Assembly: GCF_041817755.1 (NCBI RefSeq)
Contig: NZ_JBGYBX010000030.1
Span: forward strand, 28,532 to 92,531
DNA: 64,000 bases
Source of the DNA: Glaesserella sp041817755
Lineage (GTDB): Bacteria; Pseudomonadota; Gammaproteobacteria; Enterobacterales; Pasteurellaceae
Direction of reading: 5' to 3'
Shown: positions 8,747 through 16,938 of the stretch, piece by piece
Layout of the letters: each line of letters starts with the position of its first letter
How positions within the stretch are numbered: position 1 is the stretch's first letter
Translations under genes and position numbers: made by a program
The notes under the pieces: generated by a model
What the model was told of the DNA's origin: nothing
Databases searched by the model: none
The model's input: the letters and a program-made list of their open reading frames with translations, nothing else

Positions 8747-8829
8747 TAAATGGGATTTGCAAAATTTTTTAGAGGCTATCCTAGATAAAACGATTGAAAA
8801 ACCGACCGTACTTTGTATTTAGTTCATTT

Positions 8830-10767
8830 TTATTCCTGCGTTAATCTTGAAAACTTCGCGTTGCTGTACGGGAAGTCTAAACCGTACACGCATAGAATAA
8901 TGATGAAATAAATCATGGCATTAAACCATAGGGACGGTGTTAGTCCGCCGGCGCTTAACGGTGGTGAAGGTATGCAGGTAAAAACGATACCGCTCAAAAT
9001 AGAAAGTAGGGCGAGCCATTGATAAACGCGCATTCCGATAAAATACGGTGTTTGCGGTTCACCACGTAGGGACTCTTCCACAAAACGGAATGCGCCGTTG
9101 AGAATCAAATAAATACCGGCAATAAAGGCGGCGGATGTTTCCAATGTGGTTAAACGCCATAAAATAAAGAAAGTAAAAAAGTTTGCCAGCATCGAATAAA
9201 ATTGGGTCGGATAAAGATTTTTGCCTTGCCAACCCGCCAGTTTATTGACTCTGGATTTCGGATGATAAAAACGGATGCCGGCGATATGTGTCGGTTTGCC
9301 GTGGCAGCAACCTTGCACCAAGCAGCGGCAGCGTCCCCAAAATTGAATCGGACTGGCGGCAAGCGCGGCAACCGCCATTAACTGCCAGAAGTCGATTGCG
9401 GAAAACAGCGCGATCAATATCACCGTGAAAATAACCCCCAGCACGCTGCCATAGTAGCCGAAAGGACGTAGTAATATTGACGAACCTTCCACCCATTGTG
9501 CCCATAATCCCGCTCCGACAAAGCCCGCGATACCGATAGCATACAGCACCCAAAGTTGCTCGGGCATAAAATAGCCCATAATCAAAAACCCGCAAAATCC
9601 GCCGATTGCCGCATAAAATCCGTGATTAATCAACCGCACTTTACCTCTGCGCCATTCGTGCCACGAATTGGAAATATTTTCGCATAAACGGAGTAAATAA
9701 AGGTATACGGGTACACGATAATGACTGAGCCAATAAGCGATGATACCGAATAATACATCGGCAATCGTATGGCTTTTGATAGTCAGGCAGCTTACCACAA
9801 TCAAAGCACTGAACAGCCATATAATGCCACTGTAACGGTTATAACGAAGTCCGTAATAACGACCGACCATTAACGCCCAAAAGACGTGAAAAGAAGGAAG
9901 GGCTGCAACGGCGCCGTCCGTTTCGCGGTTCAAGTTGATTAAGCGGGTGAAAATATCGTTGTCGGCGATCGGTTGATAGTCCACCGCCGCAGGCACAACC
10001 AAATAGCAGTAGAAAATGAGCGCCATCCCCGTATAGGCTTGCAAAGCGAATGAACGCGCCTGTTGCTGTGTCGGCAGAATAAACGGCAACAGCAGCGCCA
10101 AAGGATAGAGTGCAATATAAAACAGCACCGTCCAACTGATAAACGGAACCGCCTGATCGAGTGCGATCTCGGTAAAAAATACGTCTTTACCGTTCCCGAT
10201 AAAAATAAAGGCTTCGTAAATCACGAACCAAGGCAAAAATACGGTCAGCAACAGGCTACTTTTTTGTTGCAAATTGAGCGCTTGTAAGCTGTTTGACGGC
10301 AAATCAAACCAAGTACGGTGTTGTTCGGGTTGGTTGTGGAAATGTTTTTCAATGATTTCCCGCTCGAAGCCTAATACATAAGCCACAATAAACAAGACAA
10401 AAAGCGGTGAAACCAACCAAAATCCTGAGGAAGAATCAAAATACAAAGATAATCCGAAAGAAATCAGCGCCGCTCCCGTATAAATCGGATGACGAAACAG
10501 ACGGTAAGCGCCGCGGGTCACATAATTTTGCGGCGGGAAGGCATTCATCGGCAAGCCGCGACCTAGTTTCCATAAACCGAACATCGCCCAAAGCATTAAA
10601 GCAAGACCGCTCAAAGCTAATATTAAACCCCAATAGGGAAATTGCGGAACGGGGATCTGCACGCTGCTTTCCGTATGTTGCGCCCAAACCACCAGTAGCA
10701 ACGGCAAACCAAGGCAAAAAACGGCGCCATAAATTATTTTTTGCAGTGTAATTTTTATTTTTTCCAT
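8830..10767 (-). CDS. Three-domain membrane protein: ICMT/PEMT-like methyltransferase, PAP2 phosphatase, Lgt-like transferase
   Basis: A 645-residue, very hydrophobic protein that I read as three membrane-enzyme domains in one chain. Residues about 45-150 resemble isoprenylcysteine/phospholipid methyltransferases (RHPIYTGA at 92-99, FEREIIEKHF at 134-143). Residues about 175-350 look like a PAP2 phosphatase or phosphotransferase of the inositolphosphotransferase type (PSFH at 291-294, SHTIAD at 332-337). Residues about 380-600 resemble prolipoprotein diacylglyceryl transferase: GRCRCLVQGCCHGKPT at 478-493 follows the Lgt signature with Asn replaced by Cys, then YPTQFY and RFVEESLR (561-568). 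The ATG at 10767 follows GAGAGGG. The start overlaps the preceding gene by 13 bases, so the two are coupled. A role in making or attaching a modified lipid is inference. Confidence 0.8.
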   Translation of the reverse strand: MEKIKITLQKIIYGAVFCLGLPLLLVVWAQHTESSVQIPVPQFPYWGLILALSGLALMLWAMFGLWKLGRGLPMNAFPPQNYVTRGAYRLFRHPIYTGAALISFGLSLYFDSSSGFWLVSPLFVLFIVAYVLGFEREIIEKHFHNQPEQHRTWFDLPSNSLQALNLQQKSSLLLTVFLPWFVIYEAFIFIGNGKDVFFTEIALDQAVPFISWTVLFYIALYPLALLLPFILPTQQQARSFALQAYTGMALIFYCYLVVPAAVDYQPIADNDIFTRLINLNRETDGAVAALPSFHVFWALMVGRYYGLRYNRYSGIIWLFSALIVVSCLTIKSHTIADVLFGIIAYWLSHYRVPVYLYLLRLCENISNSWHEWRRGKVRLINHGFYAAIGGFCGFLIMGYFMPEQLWVLYAIGIAGFVGAGLWAQWVEGSSILLRPFGYYGSVLGVIFTVILIALFSAIDFWQLMAVAALAASPIQFWGRCRCLVQGCCHGKPTHIAGIRFYHPKSRVNKLAGWQGKNLYPTQFYSMLANFFTFFILWRLTTLETSAAFIAGIYLILNGAFRFVEESLRGEPQTPYFIGMRVYQWLALLSILSGIVFTCIPSPPLSAGGLTPSLWFNAMIYFIIILCVYGLDFPYSNAKFSRLTQE

Positions 10768-11513
10768 AGTACCCTCTCGTATAAAGCAAAGCCTTTTTCC
10801 GTTTGATTGGCAACGCTCAGTTCCGCCTCGCTTTTCCACTTGGTTTCCCTGCTTTGCAGGAACGATTTTTTGATTAGAAAACGTAGGAATTTAAAACGCT
10901 CGGTAATTTTAACTAAAGGTTCATCCTTAATTATCATCGGTCGGCGGAAATATAATGACAGTTGCTTTTCTTTAATTAATAAGACGTTATCGTTGATTTC
11001 AAAATTTTTAATCAATTCTCCGTTCCAAATCAGTTTTTTCAGCGTTGTTTCCCCCAACCATTCGATCCAAACGATACTGTGGTTGGCGGATAAAAAACGT
11101 CCCCAACGTAATTCGCTAATAGGAAGAAGCCATGGTGCAAAATTCATTTCTAAGGTTTCCGCATAGCCTAACCCACGATAAGTTTGTTGTGCAAATTCCA
11201 ATTCAAAATCCGCTTTTGCCGTATGGCAATGCCAAATTAAACGACGCCTGCCCCGTTGATATAACGTAAGCGGTGAGATGTGACTTAAAGGCAGCCAACT
11301 ACCGTTGAAGTTCAGCTTATTGTGTCTGATTTGGGCGTCGGATCTTTTAAGACGGCTTAAACGCCGATGTTCGAGGTTTTTACCGTTAAGCTGAGTAATA
11401 ATGGATGAATAGGGGATGGAGATGCCGCCGATAGTTAAAGCAGCATCGTAAATGATAAATAAATTTCCCTGTTGATCGATTCCGTCAAAGTAATGCTTTT
11501 TCAGATGAAACAT
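10755..11513 (-). CDS. Uncharacterised protein coupled to the three-domain lipid enzyme
   Basis: I do not recognise this 252-residue protein. It has no signal peptide or membrane span and is rich in aromatic and basic residues, with a block GYAETLEMNFAPWLLPISELRWGRF near residues 128-152 followed by SIVWIEWLGE. The beta-rich look and the Trp/Gly-Arg-Phe block faintly recall lipocalin-like AttH/CrtC proteins, but this is weak. The ATG at 11513 follows GGGGGGAT and is preferred to an in-frame start at 11684 that would run through the AT-rich upstream region. It is first in a two-gene unit and its stop overlaps the next start, so the products probably act together. Confidence 0.72.
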   Translation of the reverse strand: MFHLKKHYFDGIDQQGNLFIIYDAALTIGGISIPYSSIITQLNGKNLEHRRLSRLKRSDAQIRHNKLNFNGSWLPLSHISPLTLYQRGRRRLIWHCHTAKADFELEFAQQTYRGLGYAETLEMNFAPWLLPISELRWGRFLSANHSIVWIEWLGETTLKKLIWNGELIKNFEINDNVLLIKEKQLSLYFRRPMIIKDEPLVKITERFKFLRFLIKKSFLQSRETKWKSEAELSVANQTEKGFALYERVLWKK

Positions 11514-11708
11514 CGGATCCCCCCTTTTCGAATAAAGTGTGGTCACTTTTTTAGCTATTTTTACGTTAATAATACAATATGACTTGATGATCCTGCTCGG
11601 AAAGCAGAATGAAATTAAGTGCTTTTTATCGGTAAAATCGGTCAGTTTTTGCGGACTGTCAGGACTAATTCCTAAAATCACCACATTTTTTATTAATCTG
11701 ACCGCTTG

Positions 11709-12896
11709 TTACTTTTCTAAAATGCTTTCGGCACAAGCAAATGCCGACGACCACGCCCATTGGAAATTATAGCCGCCGAGCCAGCCTGTTACATCAAGCA
11801 CTTCACCGATAAAATATAAACCCTGAACGTTTTTCGCTTCCATTGTTTTGGACGAAATATAATCGGTATCAACGCCGCCCATTGTGACTTCAGCGGTACG
11901 GTAGCCTTCAGTGCCATTTGGTAAAAACTGCCAGCGATGAATAAAGTGATCTAAAAAGGCAAGATCAGCTTTATTCAGTTGAGCGATGATCTGATCTTTG
12001 ATCATCTGTTGCTCAATCCACAGTTCGACTAGTTTTTTTGGTAAATGGCGAGATAATACGGTTTTTAACTGCAATTTCGGCGAAGATTGACGCAGTTCGT
12101 TCAAAATATCAAGGATAGAGGCGGACGGCAGTAAATCAATTTCCACCGTTTCACCCAAATCCCAGTAGTTTGAAATTTGTAGAATAGCAGGTCCTGATAA
12201 GCCACGATGGGTAAACAACATTTGATTGCTAAAGGTTTTATTGCGGTTGCTTACGCTAACGGGTAAAGCGATACCGGATAAGGTGGCAAAAATCTTATCG
12301 TTTTCTTTCCAAGTAAACGGCACAAGGCTTGCACGAACGGGGATAACGGGAATACCAAACTGCTCGGCAATTTTATAACCAAATGGGCTTGCCCCTAAGC
12401 CAGCCATTGACAAACCGCCTGTGGCAATAATCAGATTTTCCGTTTGATAGCTTTCGCAAGCGGTCTGAATGTGGAAAAAATTTGCAGATTTTTCGATGGA
12501 ACTGACCGCTTGTCGAAGCTGAATATCTACGTTGCCTTTCTCACATTCGGCTTGTAGGAGATCGACAATCTGTTGCGAGCTTTCATCGCAAAACAGTTGC
12601 CCCAACTCTTTTTCGTGATAACAAATGCCGTAGCTTGCCACCAGCGAAATAAAATCCCAGTTGGTATAGCGAGCAAGTGCCGACTTGACGAAATGGCGAT
12701 TTTGGCAAATATAATGGTTGGGAGTGACATCTAGGTTGGTGAAATTACAAAAGCCACCGCCCGACATTAAAATCTTCCGCCCGATTTTTTTGCCGTTATC
12801 CAGCACCAGTACCGATTTTCCCCCTTGCCCGATCTGTGCCGCACAAAATAAACCAGCCGCTCCGGCACCGATGATGATTGCATCAAATTGTTTCAT
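11709..12896 (-). CDS. HI0933-family flavoprotein (YhiN-like NAD(P)/FAD-dependent oxidoreductase)
   Basis: A 395-residue cytoplasmic protein of the HI0933/YhiN family. The FAD-binding dinucleotide motif GAGAAGLFCA is at 10-19, GRKILMSGGGFCNFTN near 40-56 is the family hallmark, and the C-terminal GLYFIGEVLDVTGWLGGYNFQWAWSSA contacts FAD. The reaction catalysed is not known. Two USS copies lie inside the coding region (about 12459 and 12504, opposite orientation) and encode ordinary residues. The gene is divergent from tex. A USS at 11698-11707 marks its 3' side. Confidence 0.92.
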   Translation of the reverse strand: MKQFDAIIIGAGAAGLFCAAQIGQGGKSVLVLDNGKKIGRKILMSGGGFCNFTNLDVTPNHYICQNRHFVKSALARYTNWDFISLVASYGICYHEKELGQLFCDESSQQIVDLLQAECEKGNVDIQLRQAVSSIEKSANFFHIQTACESYQTENLIIATGGLSMAGLGASPFGYKIAEQFGIPVIPVRASLVPFTWKENDKIFATLSGIALPVSVSNRNKTFSNQMLFTHRGLSGPAILQISNYWDLGETVEIDLLPSASILDILNELRQSSPKLQLKTVLSRHLPKKLVELWIEQQMIKDQIIAQLNKADLAFLDHFIHRWQFLPNGTEGYRTAEVTMGGVDTDYISSKTMEAKNVQGLYFIGEVLDVTGWLGGYNFQWAWSSAFACAESILEK

Positions 12897-13086
12897 ATTG
12901 CCCTTTTTATTTGAAATTAGTATGGTTACCGCTAAAATAGCGTATCTCTCGTTATTTTATACCGATTATGTCGATGACGGTATATCAGAGAAAATCCCCA
13001 AAAAAACAAACTTTTCAGAAATTTCCCCATTTCCCTGCTAAAATACCCCCCTTTTGTAAATTTGATGTTGTTTTACAGGATACCCA

Positions 13087-15396
13087 ATGACAGAACTCAA
13101 TCACCAAATCAGCCAAATTATTGCCGCAGAGTTAGCGGTGCGATCCGAACAAATTTTTGCAGCGATGACGCTACTTGATGAAGGGAATACCATTCCGTTT
13201 ATCGCCCGTTATCGTAAAGAAGTGACCGGCGGATTGGACGATACTCAACTTCGCCATTTTGAAACGCGTTTGCTCTATTTGCGTGAACTAAACGACCGCC
13301 GTCAAACTATTTTGAAATCCATTGAAGAGCAAGGCAAGCTCACTGATGAACTGCGTGAAAAAATTGAACAAACACAGAGTAAAACGGAGCTTGAAGATCT
13401 CTATCTGCCATATAAACCGAAACGCCGTACTCGTGGGCAAATTGCGATTGAAGCAGGGCTTGAGCCGTTGGCGGACAGCCTTTGGAACGATCCTAGCCAA
13501 GTACCAGAAACGGTAGCCGAAGCCTATGTCGATGTAGAAAAAGGTGTGGCAGACGTGAAATCTGCGCTTGATGGGGCAAGATATATTTTGATGGAACGTT
13601 TTTCCGAAGATGCGGATCTGCTTGCAAAATTACGTCAATATCTGACCGCTAATGCAACCCTTGAAGCGAAGGTGATTGAAGGTAAGGAAGAAGAAGGCGA
13701 GAAATTCCGTGACTATTTTGCTCACAGTGAGCTATTGAAAAATGTGCCATCACATCGTGCTTTAGCGATGTTCCGTGGGCGTAATGAAGGTATTTTGTCG
13801 CTCAATTTGAATGCCGATCCTGATGCGGAAGAAGGTAGCCGTTCAAGTTATTGTGAAGAGATTATTCGTGAACATTTAGGCGTACAACTTCGTCAGCAAC
13901 CGGCAGACAGCTGGCGTTCGCAAGTGATTGCGTGGACGTGGAAAATCAAAGCCTTGTTACACCTTGAAACGGAATTAATGGGGGCATTGCGAGAAAAAGC
14001 GGAAGAAGAAGCGATTGATGTGTTTGCACGTAATTTATCGGCATTATTAATGGCTGCACCTGCAGGGGCAAGAAATACGATGGGATTAGACCCGGGTTTG
14101 CGTACTGGGGTGAAAGTGGCTGTGGTCGATAATACGGGCAAATTATTGGATACCGCCACGATTTATCCGCATACGGGACAGATGGACGCGGCAATGGTGA
14201 CCATTTATAAGCTGATTAAACAGCATAATGTGGATTTAATTGCGATTGGTAACGGCACGGCTTCCCGTGAAACTGAGCGTTTTGCTAAAGAAGTGATTAA
14301 AGAGATCAAAGAGAATAAACCACAAACCGTGGTGGTGAGTGAAGCAGGAGCATCTGTTTATTCGGCTTCAGAATTAGCGGCAGCTGAGTTCCCTGAGCTT
14401 GATGTATCCTTGCGTGGTGCGGTGTCGATTGCTCGCCGTTTGCAAGATCCGTTGGCGGAATTGGTGAAAATTGAACCTAAAGCGATTGGCGTAGGGCAAT
14501 ATCAGCACGATGTTAATCAGTCGCAACTGGCACGTAAACTTGATGCGGTGGTAGAAGATTGTGTAAATGCGGTGGGCGTGGACTTAAATACCGCTTCTGC
14601 ACCGTTGCTTGCTCGTGTGGCAGGTATGACGAAAACCTTAGCTCAAAATATTGTGGCTTACCGTGATGAAAACGGGCGTTTTAATTCCCGTTCTGATCTG
14701 AAAAAAGTCGCTCGCTTAGGGCCAAAAGCCTTTGAGCAGTGTGCTGGTTTTATGCGAATTTTAGGCGGAAAGAACCCGCTTGATGCTTCAAGTGTTCACC
14801 CGGAAGCCTATCCTGTGGTAGAAAAAATCTTACAAGCAACCGCTTCTACGTTGAGTGAGCTGATGGGTAATTCAACGAAAATTCATAGCTTGAATGCCAA
14901 AGATTTTGTGGATGAACAATTTGGTTTACCAACGGTAAACGATATTTTCAAAGAACTTGAAAAGCCGGGACGTGACCCTCGTGGTGAGTTCAAAACGGCG
15001 ATCTTTATGGACGGCGTAGAAGAAATCAGCGATTTGAAAGTCGGTATGATTTTAGAAGGCACCGTCACTAACGTGACAAACTTCGGAGCGTTTGTGGATA
15101 TTGGCATTCATCAAGACGGTTTAGTGCATATTTCAATGTTATCGAACAGCTTTGTTGAAGATCCTCACCAAGTGGTAAAAACGGGTGATGTGGTCAAAGT
15201 GAAGGTGTTAGAAGTGGATGTAGCTCGCAAACGTATTGCCTTAACAATGCGTTTGGACGATAAGCCAACGGATAAACGTGATACAAGCGGTGAGAAACGC
15301 AAAGAATTTGGCAAATCCGACCGCTTGCAGAAGTCTGAACGCCAAAGTTTTGGTAACAATGCTTTTGCAGATGCGTTGAAGGGGTGGAAGAAGTAA
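13087..15396 (+). CDS. tex: RNA-binding transcription accessory protein Tex
   Basis: Conserved 769-residue nucleic-acid-binding protein with the Tex architecture: N-terminal helical HTH-like region (LLDEGNTIPFIARYRKEVTGGLDD, 29-52), a YqgF/RNase H-like domain (GLDPGLRTGVKVAVVD near 337), helix-hairpin-helix repeats (VGVDLNTASAPLLARVAG near 496) and a C-terminal S1 domain (EGTVTNVTNFGAFVDIGIHQDGLVHIS, about 658-684). It affects transcription and survival, but its exact biochemical role is uncertain. The ATG at 13087 follows ACAGGA. A USS falls in the charged C-terminal tail, a region with little constraint. Monocistronic, ended by a strong terminator. Confidence 0.95.
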   Translation: MTELNHQISQIIAAELAVRSEQIFAAMTLLDEGNTIPFIARYRKEVTGGLDDTQLRHFETRLLYLRELNDRRQTILKSIEEQGKLTDELREKIEQTQSKTELEDLYLPYKPKRRTRGQIAIEAGLEPLADSLWNDPSQVPETVAEAYVDVEKGVADVKSALDGARYILMERFSEDADLLAKLRQYLTANATLEAKVIEGKEEEGEKFRDYFAHSELLKNVPSHRALAMFRGRNEGILSLNLNADPDAEEGSRSSYCEEIIREHLGVQLRQQPADSWRSQVIAWTWKIKALLHLETELMGALREKAEEEAIDVFARNLSALLMAAPAGARNTMGLDPGLRTGVKVAVVDNTGKLLDTATIYPHTGQMDAAMVTIYKLIKQHNVDLIAIGNGTASRETERFAKEVIKEIKENKPQTVVVSEAGASVYSASELAAAEFPELDVSLRGAVSIARRLQDPLAELVKIEPKAIGVGQYQHDVNQSQLARKLDAVVEDCVNAVGVDLNTASAPLLARVAGMTKTLAQNIVAYRDENGRFNSRSDLKKVARLGPKAFEQCAGFMRILGGKNPLDASSVHPEAYPVVEKILQATASTLSELMGNSTKIHSLNAKDFVDEQFGLPTVNDIFKELEKPGRDPRGEFKTAIFMDGVEEISDLKVGMILEGTVTNVTNFGAFVDIGIHQDGLVHISMLSNSFVEDPHQVVKTGDVVKVKVLEVDVARKRIALTMRLDDKPTDKRDTSGEKRKEFGKSDRLQKSERQSFGNNAFADALKGWKK

Positions 15397-15410
15397 TCTA
15401 CTGCCAGTTG

Positions 15411-15440
15411 GGACAAAGTCATTTGACTTTGTCCTTTTTT
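15411..15440 (+). terminator. Rho-independent terminator of tex
   Basis: GGACAAAGTCA (15411-15421) pairs perfectly with TGACTTTGTCC (15424-15434), followed by six T. Confidence 0.93.
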
Positions 15441-15456
15441 CTTACAAAAAAACTAA

Positions 15457-15482
15457 ACGCAAACGTTTGCTTTTGTTATAAT
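15457..15482 (+). promoter_or_regulatory. PurR operator and promoter of purT
   Basis: ACGCAAACGTTTGCTT (15457-15472) fits the PurR consensus ANGCAANCGNTTNCNT at every defined base. TATAAT (15477-15482) with a preceding TG (extended -10) follows four bases later, so bound PurR would cover the -35 region. This predicts repression of purT by purines. Confidence 0.92.
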
Positions 15483-15514
15483 GTTGCGAAATTTTCAATA
15501 AAAGGAACACAATT

Positions 15515-16696
15515 ATGACAACATTAGGCACACCATTAACAGCAAAAGCAACCAAAGTGATGATGCTTGGCTCTGGTGAATTAGGCAAAGAAGTGGTGAT
15601 TGAATTACAGCGTTTAGGCGTAGAAGTTATCGCTGTTGATCGCTATGAGAATGCCCCTGCTCAACAAGTGGCACACCGTGCTTATACGATTTCTATGCTA
15701 GATGGCAATGCGTTACGTGACTTGGTTGAAAAAGAGAAACCTGATTTTATTGTGCCTGAAGTTGAAGCCATTGCGACCGATACCTTAGTCGAACTTGAAC
15801 AGGAAGGCTATCACGTTATTCCTACGGCAAAAGCGACCAAACTTACAATGAACAGAGAAGGCATTCGTCGTTTGGCAGCAGAAGAATTAGGACTAAAAAC
15901 GTCCCCTTATCGCTTTGTGGATAGTTTTGAGCAATTTACTCAAGCCATTCACGAAATCGGTATTCCTTGTGTTGTGAAGCCAATTATGTCGTCATCTGGA
16001 CACGGGCAGAGTGTTGTGAAATCCGACGCAGATATTCAACGGGCGTGGGATTATGCCCAACAAGGTGGACGAGCAGGCGGCGGTCGAGTGATTGTAGAAG
16101 GCTTTATCCAGTTTGATTATGAAATTTCCTTATTAACTGTTCGCCATATTCACGGCACATCTTTCTTAGCCCCGATTGGTCATATCCAAATTGATGGTGA
16201 TTATCGTGAGTCTTGGCAGCCGCAAGTGATGTCTGAAACCGCACTGAAAAAAGCTCAAGAAGTGGCTGAAAAAATTACCACCGCATTAGGTGGACGTGGT
16301 ATTTTCGGGGTCGAACTCTTTATTTGTGGTGATGAAGTCATCTTCAACGAAGTATCGCCACGTCCGCATGATACAGGTATGGTAACGCTGATTTCCCAAG
16401 AATTATCTGAATTTGCCTTACACGCCCGTGCGATTTTAGGTTTACCGATTCCTAAGATTACTTTAATCAGCCCTTCTGCGTCAAAAGCCATCGTGGTGGA
16501 AGGAAAATCAACTCAAGTCACCTTCGGTAATTTAGAAAAAGTACTCGCTGAACCACATACCAACATACGCTTATTCGGTAAAGGGGAAGTGAACGGGCAT
16601 CGTCGCTTAGGGGTGATTTTGGCTCGTGATGAAAATGTCGAAAAAGCCCTTGAAAAAGCGAGACGTGCTTACGATAAATTAGAAGTTAATTTGTAA
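15515..16696 (+). CDS. purT: Formate-dependent phosphoribosylglycinamide formyltransferase 2
   Basis: ATP-grasp enzyme that forms formyl-GAR from GAR, formate and ATP, a folate-independent route for the third step of purine synthesis. The 393 residues equal the usual length (E. coli 392). MLGSGELGKEVVIELQRLG near residue 16, PEVEAIATDTLVELE, KPIMSSSGHGQS, and FGVELFICGDEVIFNEVSPRPHDTGMVTL near 265 are the expected motifs. The ATG follows AAAGGA. Control by PurR is shown by the upstream operator. A terminator hairpin follows and converges on ynbE. Confidence 0.97.
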   Translation: MTTLGTPLTAKATKVMMLGSGELGKEVVIELQRLGVEVIAVDRYENAPAQQVAHRAYTISMLDGNALRDLVEKEKPDFIVPEVEAIATDTLVELEQEGYHVIPTAKATKLTMNREGIRRLAAEELGLKTSPYRFVDSFEQFTQAIHEIGIPCVVKPIMSSSGHGQSVVKSDADIQRAWDYAQQGGRAGGGRVIVEGFIQFDYEISLLTVRHIHGTSFLAPIGHIQIDGDYRESWQPQVMSETALKKAQEVAEKITTALGGRGIFGVELFICGDEVIFNEVSPRPHDTGMVTLISQELSEFALHARAILGLPIPKITLISPSASKAIVVEGKSTQVTFGNLEKVLAEPHTNIRLFGKGEVNGHRRLGVILARDENVEKALEKARRAYDKLEVNL

Positions 16697-16709
16697 AAAA
16701 TTAAGAGAA

Positions 16710-16749
16710 AGTGACCGCTTGTTGAGCTTTCAATAAGCGGTTACTTTTT
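16710..16749 (+). terminator. USS-containing terminator of purT, overlapping the ynbE stop
   Basis: AGTGACCGCTT (16710-16720) pairs with AAGCGGTTACT (16735-16745) with one G-U, the inner TTGA/TCAA extends the stem, and a T run follows to 16749. The right arm contains the ynbE stop codon (16741-16743, minus strand). Confidence 0.8.
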
Positions 16750-16938
16750 GGCTTCTGTGTTATCAATGGTTTTGATCACCGCTCTGGACTTCTCATCCAT
16801 CTGCACTTCAATTTTGTGATCCACCACCACATTCATATTAATGGTAATCCCCTCTTCCGGCGTTTCAAGCTTAACCGTTGGCGTACAAGCGGTCAGATTC
16901 AGGCAAAAAATTGCAAAAAGCGAGTATGCGGTTTTCAT
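16741..16938 (-). CDS. ynbE: YnbE-like outer-membrane lipoprotein
   Basis: A 65-residue lipoprotein with signal peptide and lipobox LTAC (lipidated Cys at 18), then the short conserved core EGITINMNVVVDHKIEVQMD. This matches E. coli YnbE, the outer-membrane partner of YdbH in a bridge that moves phospholipids between the membranes. The start overlaps the ydbH stop by four bases (ATGA type). E. coli has a third gene, ydbL, after ynbE. Here the next gene is convergent purT, so ydbL is absent at this place. The last codons form part of the purT terminator stem. Confidence 0.88.
   Translation of the reverse strand: MKTAYSLFAIFCLNLTACTPTVKLETPEEGITINMNVVVDHKIEVQMDEKSRAVIKTIDNTEAKK

Noticed and set aside
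10768..10839. N-terminal extension of the three-domain membrane protein
   Set aside because: It lies inside the upstream gene, is highly charged and has no ribosome site; GAGAGGG before 10767 decides the start.
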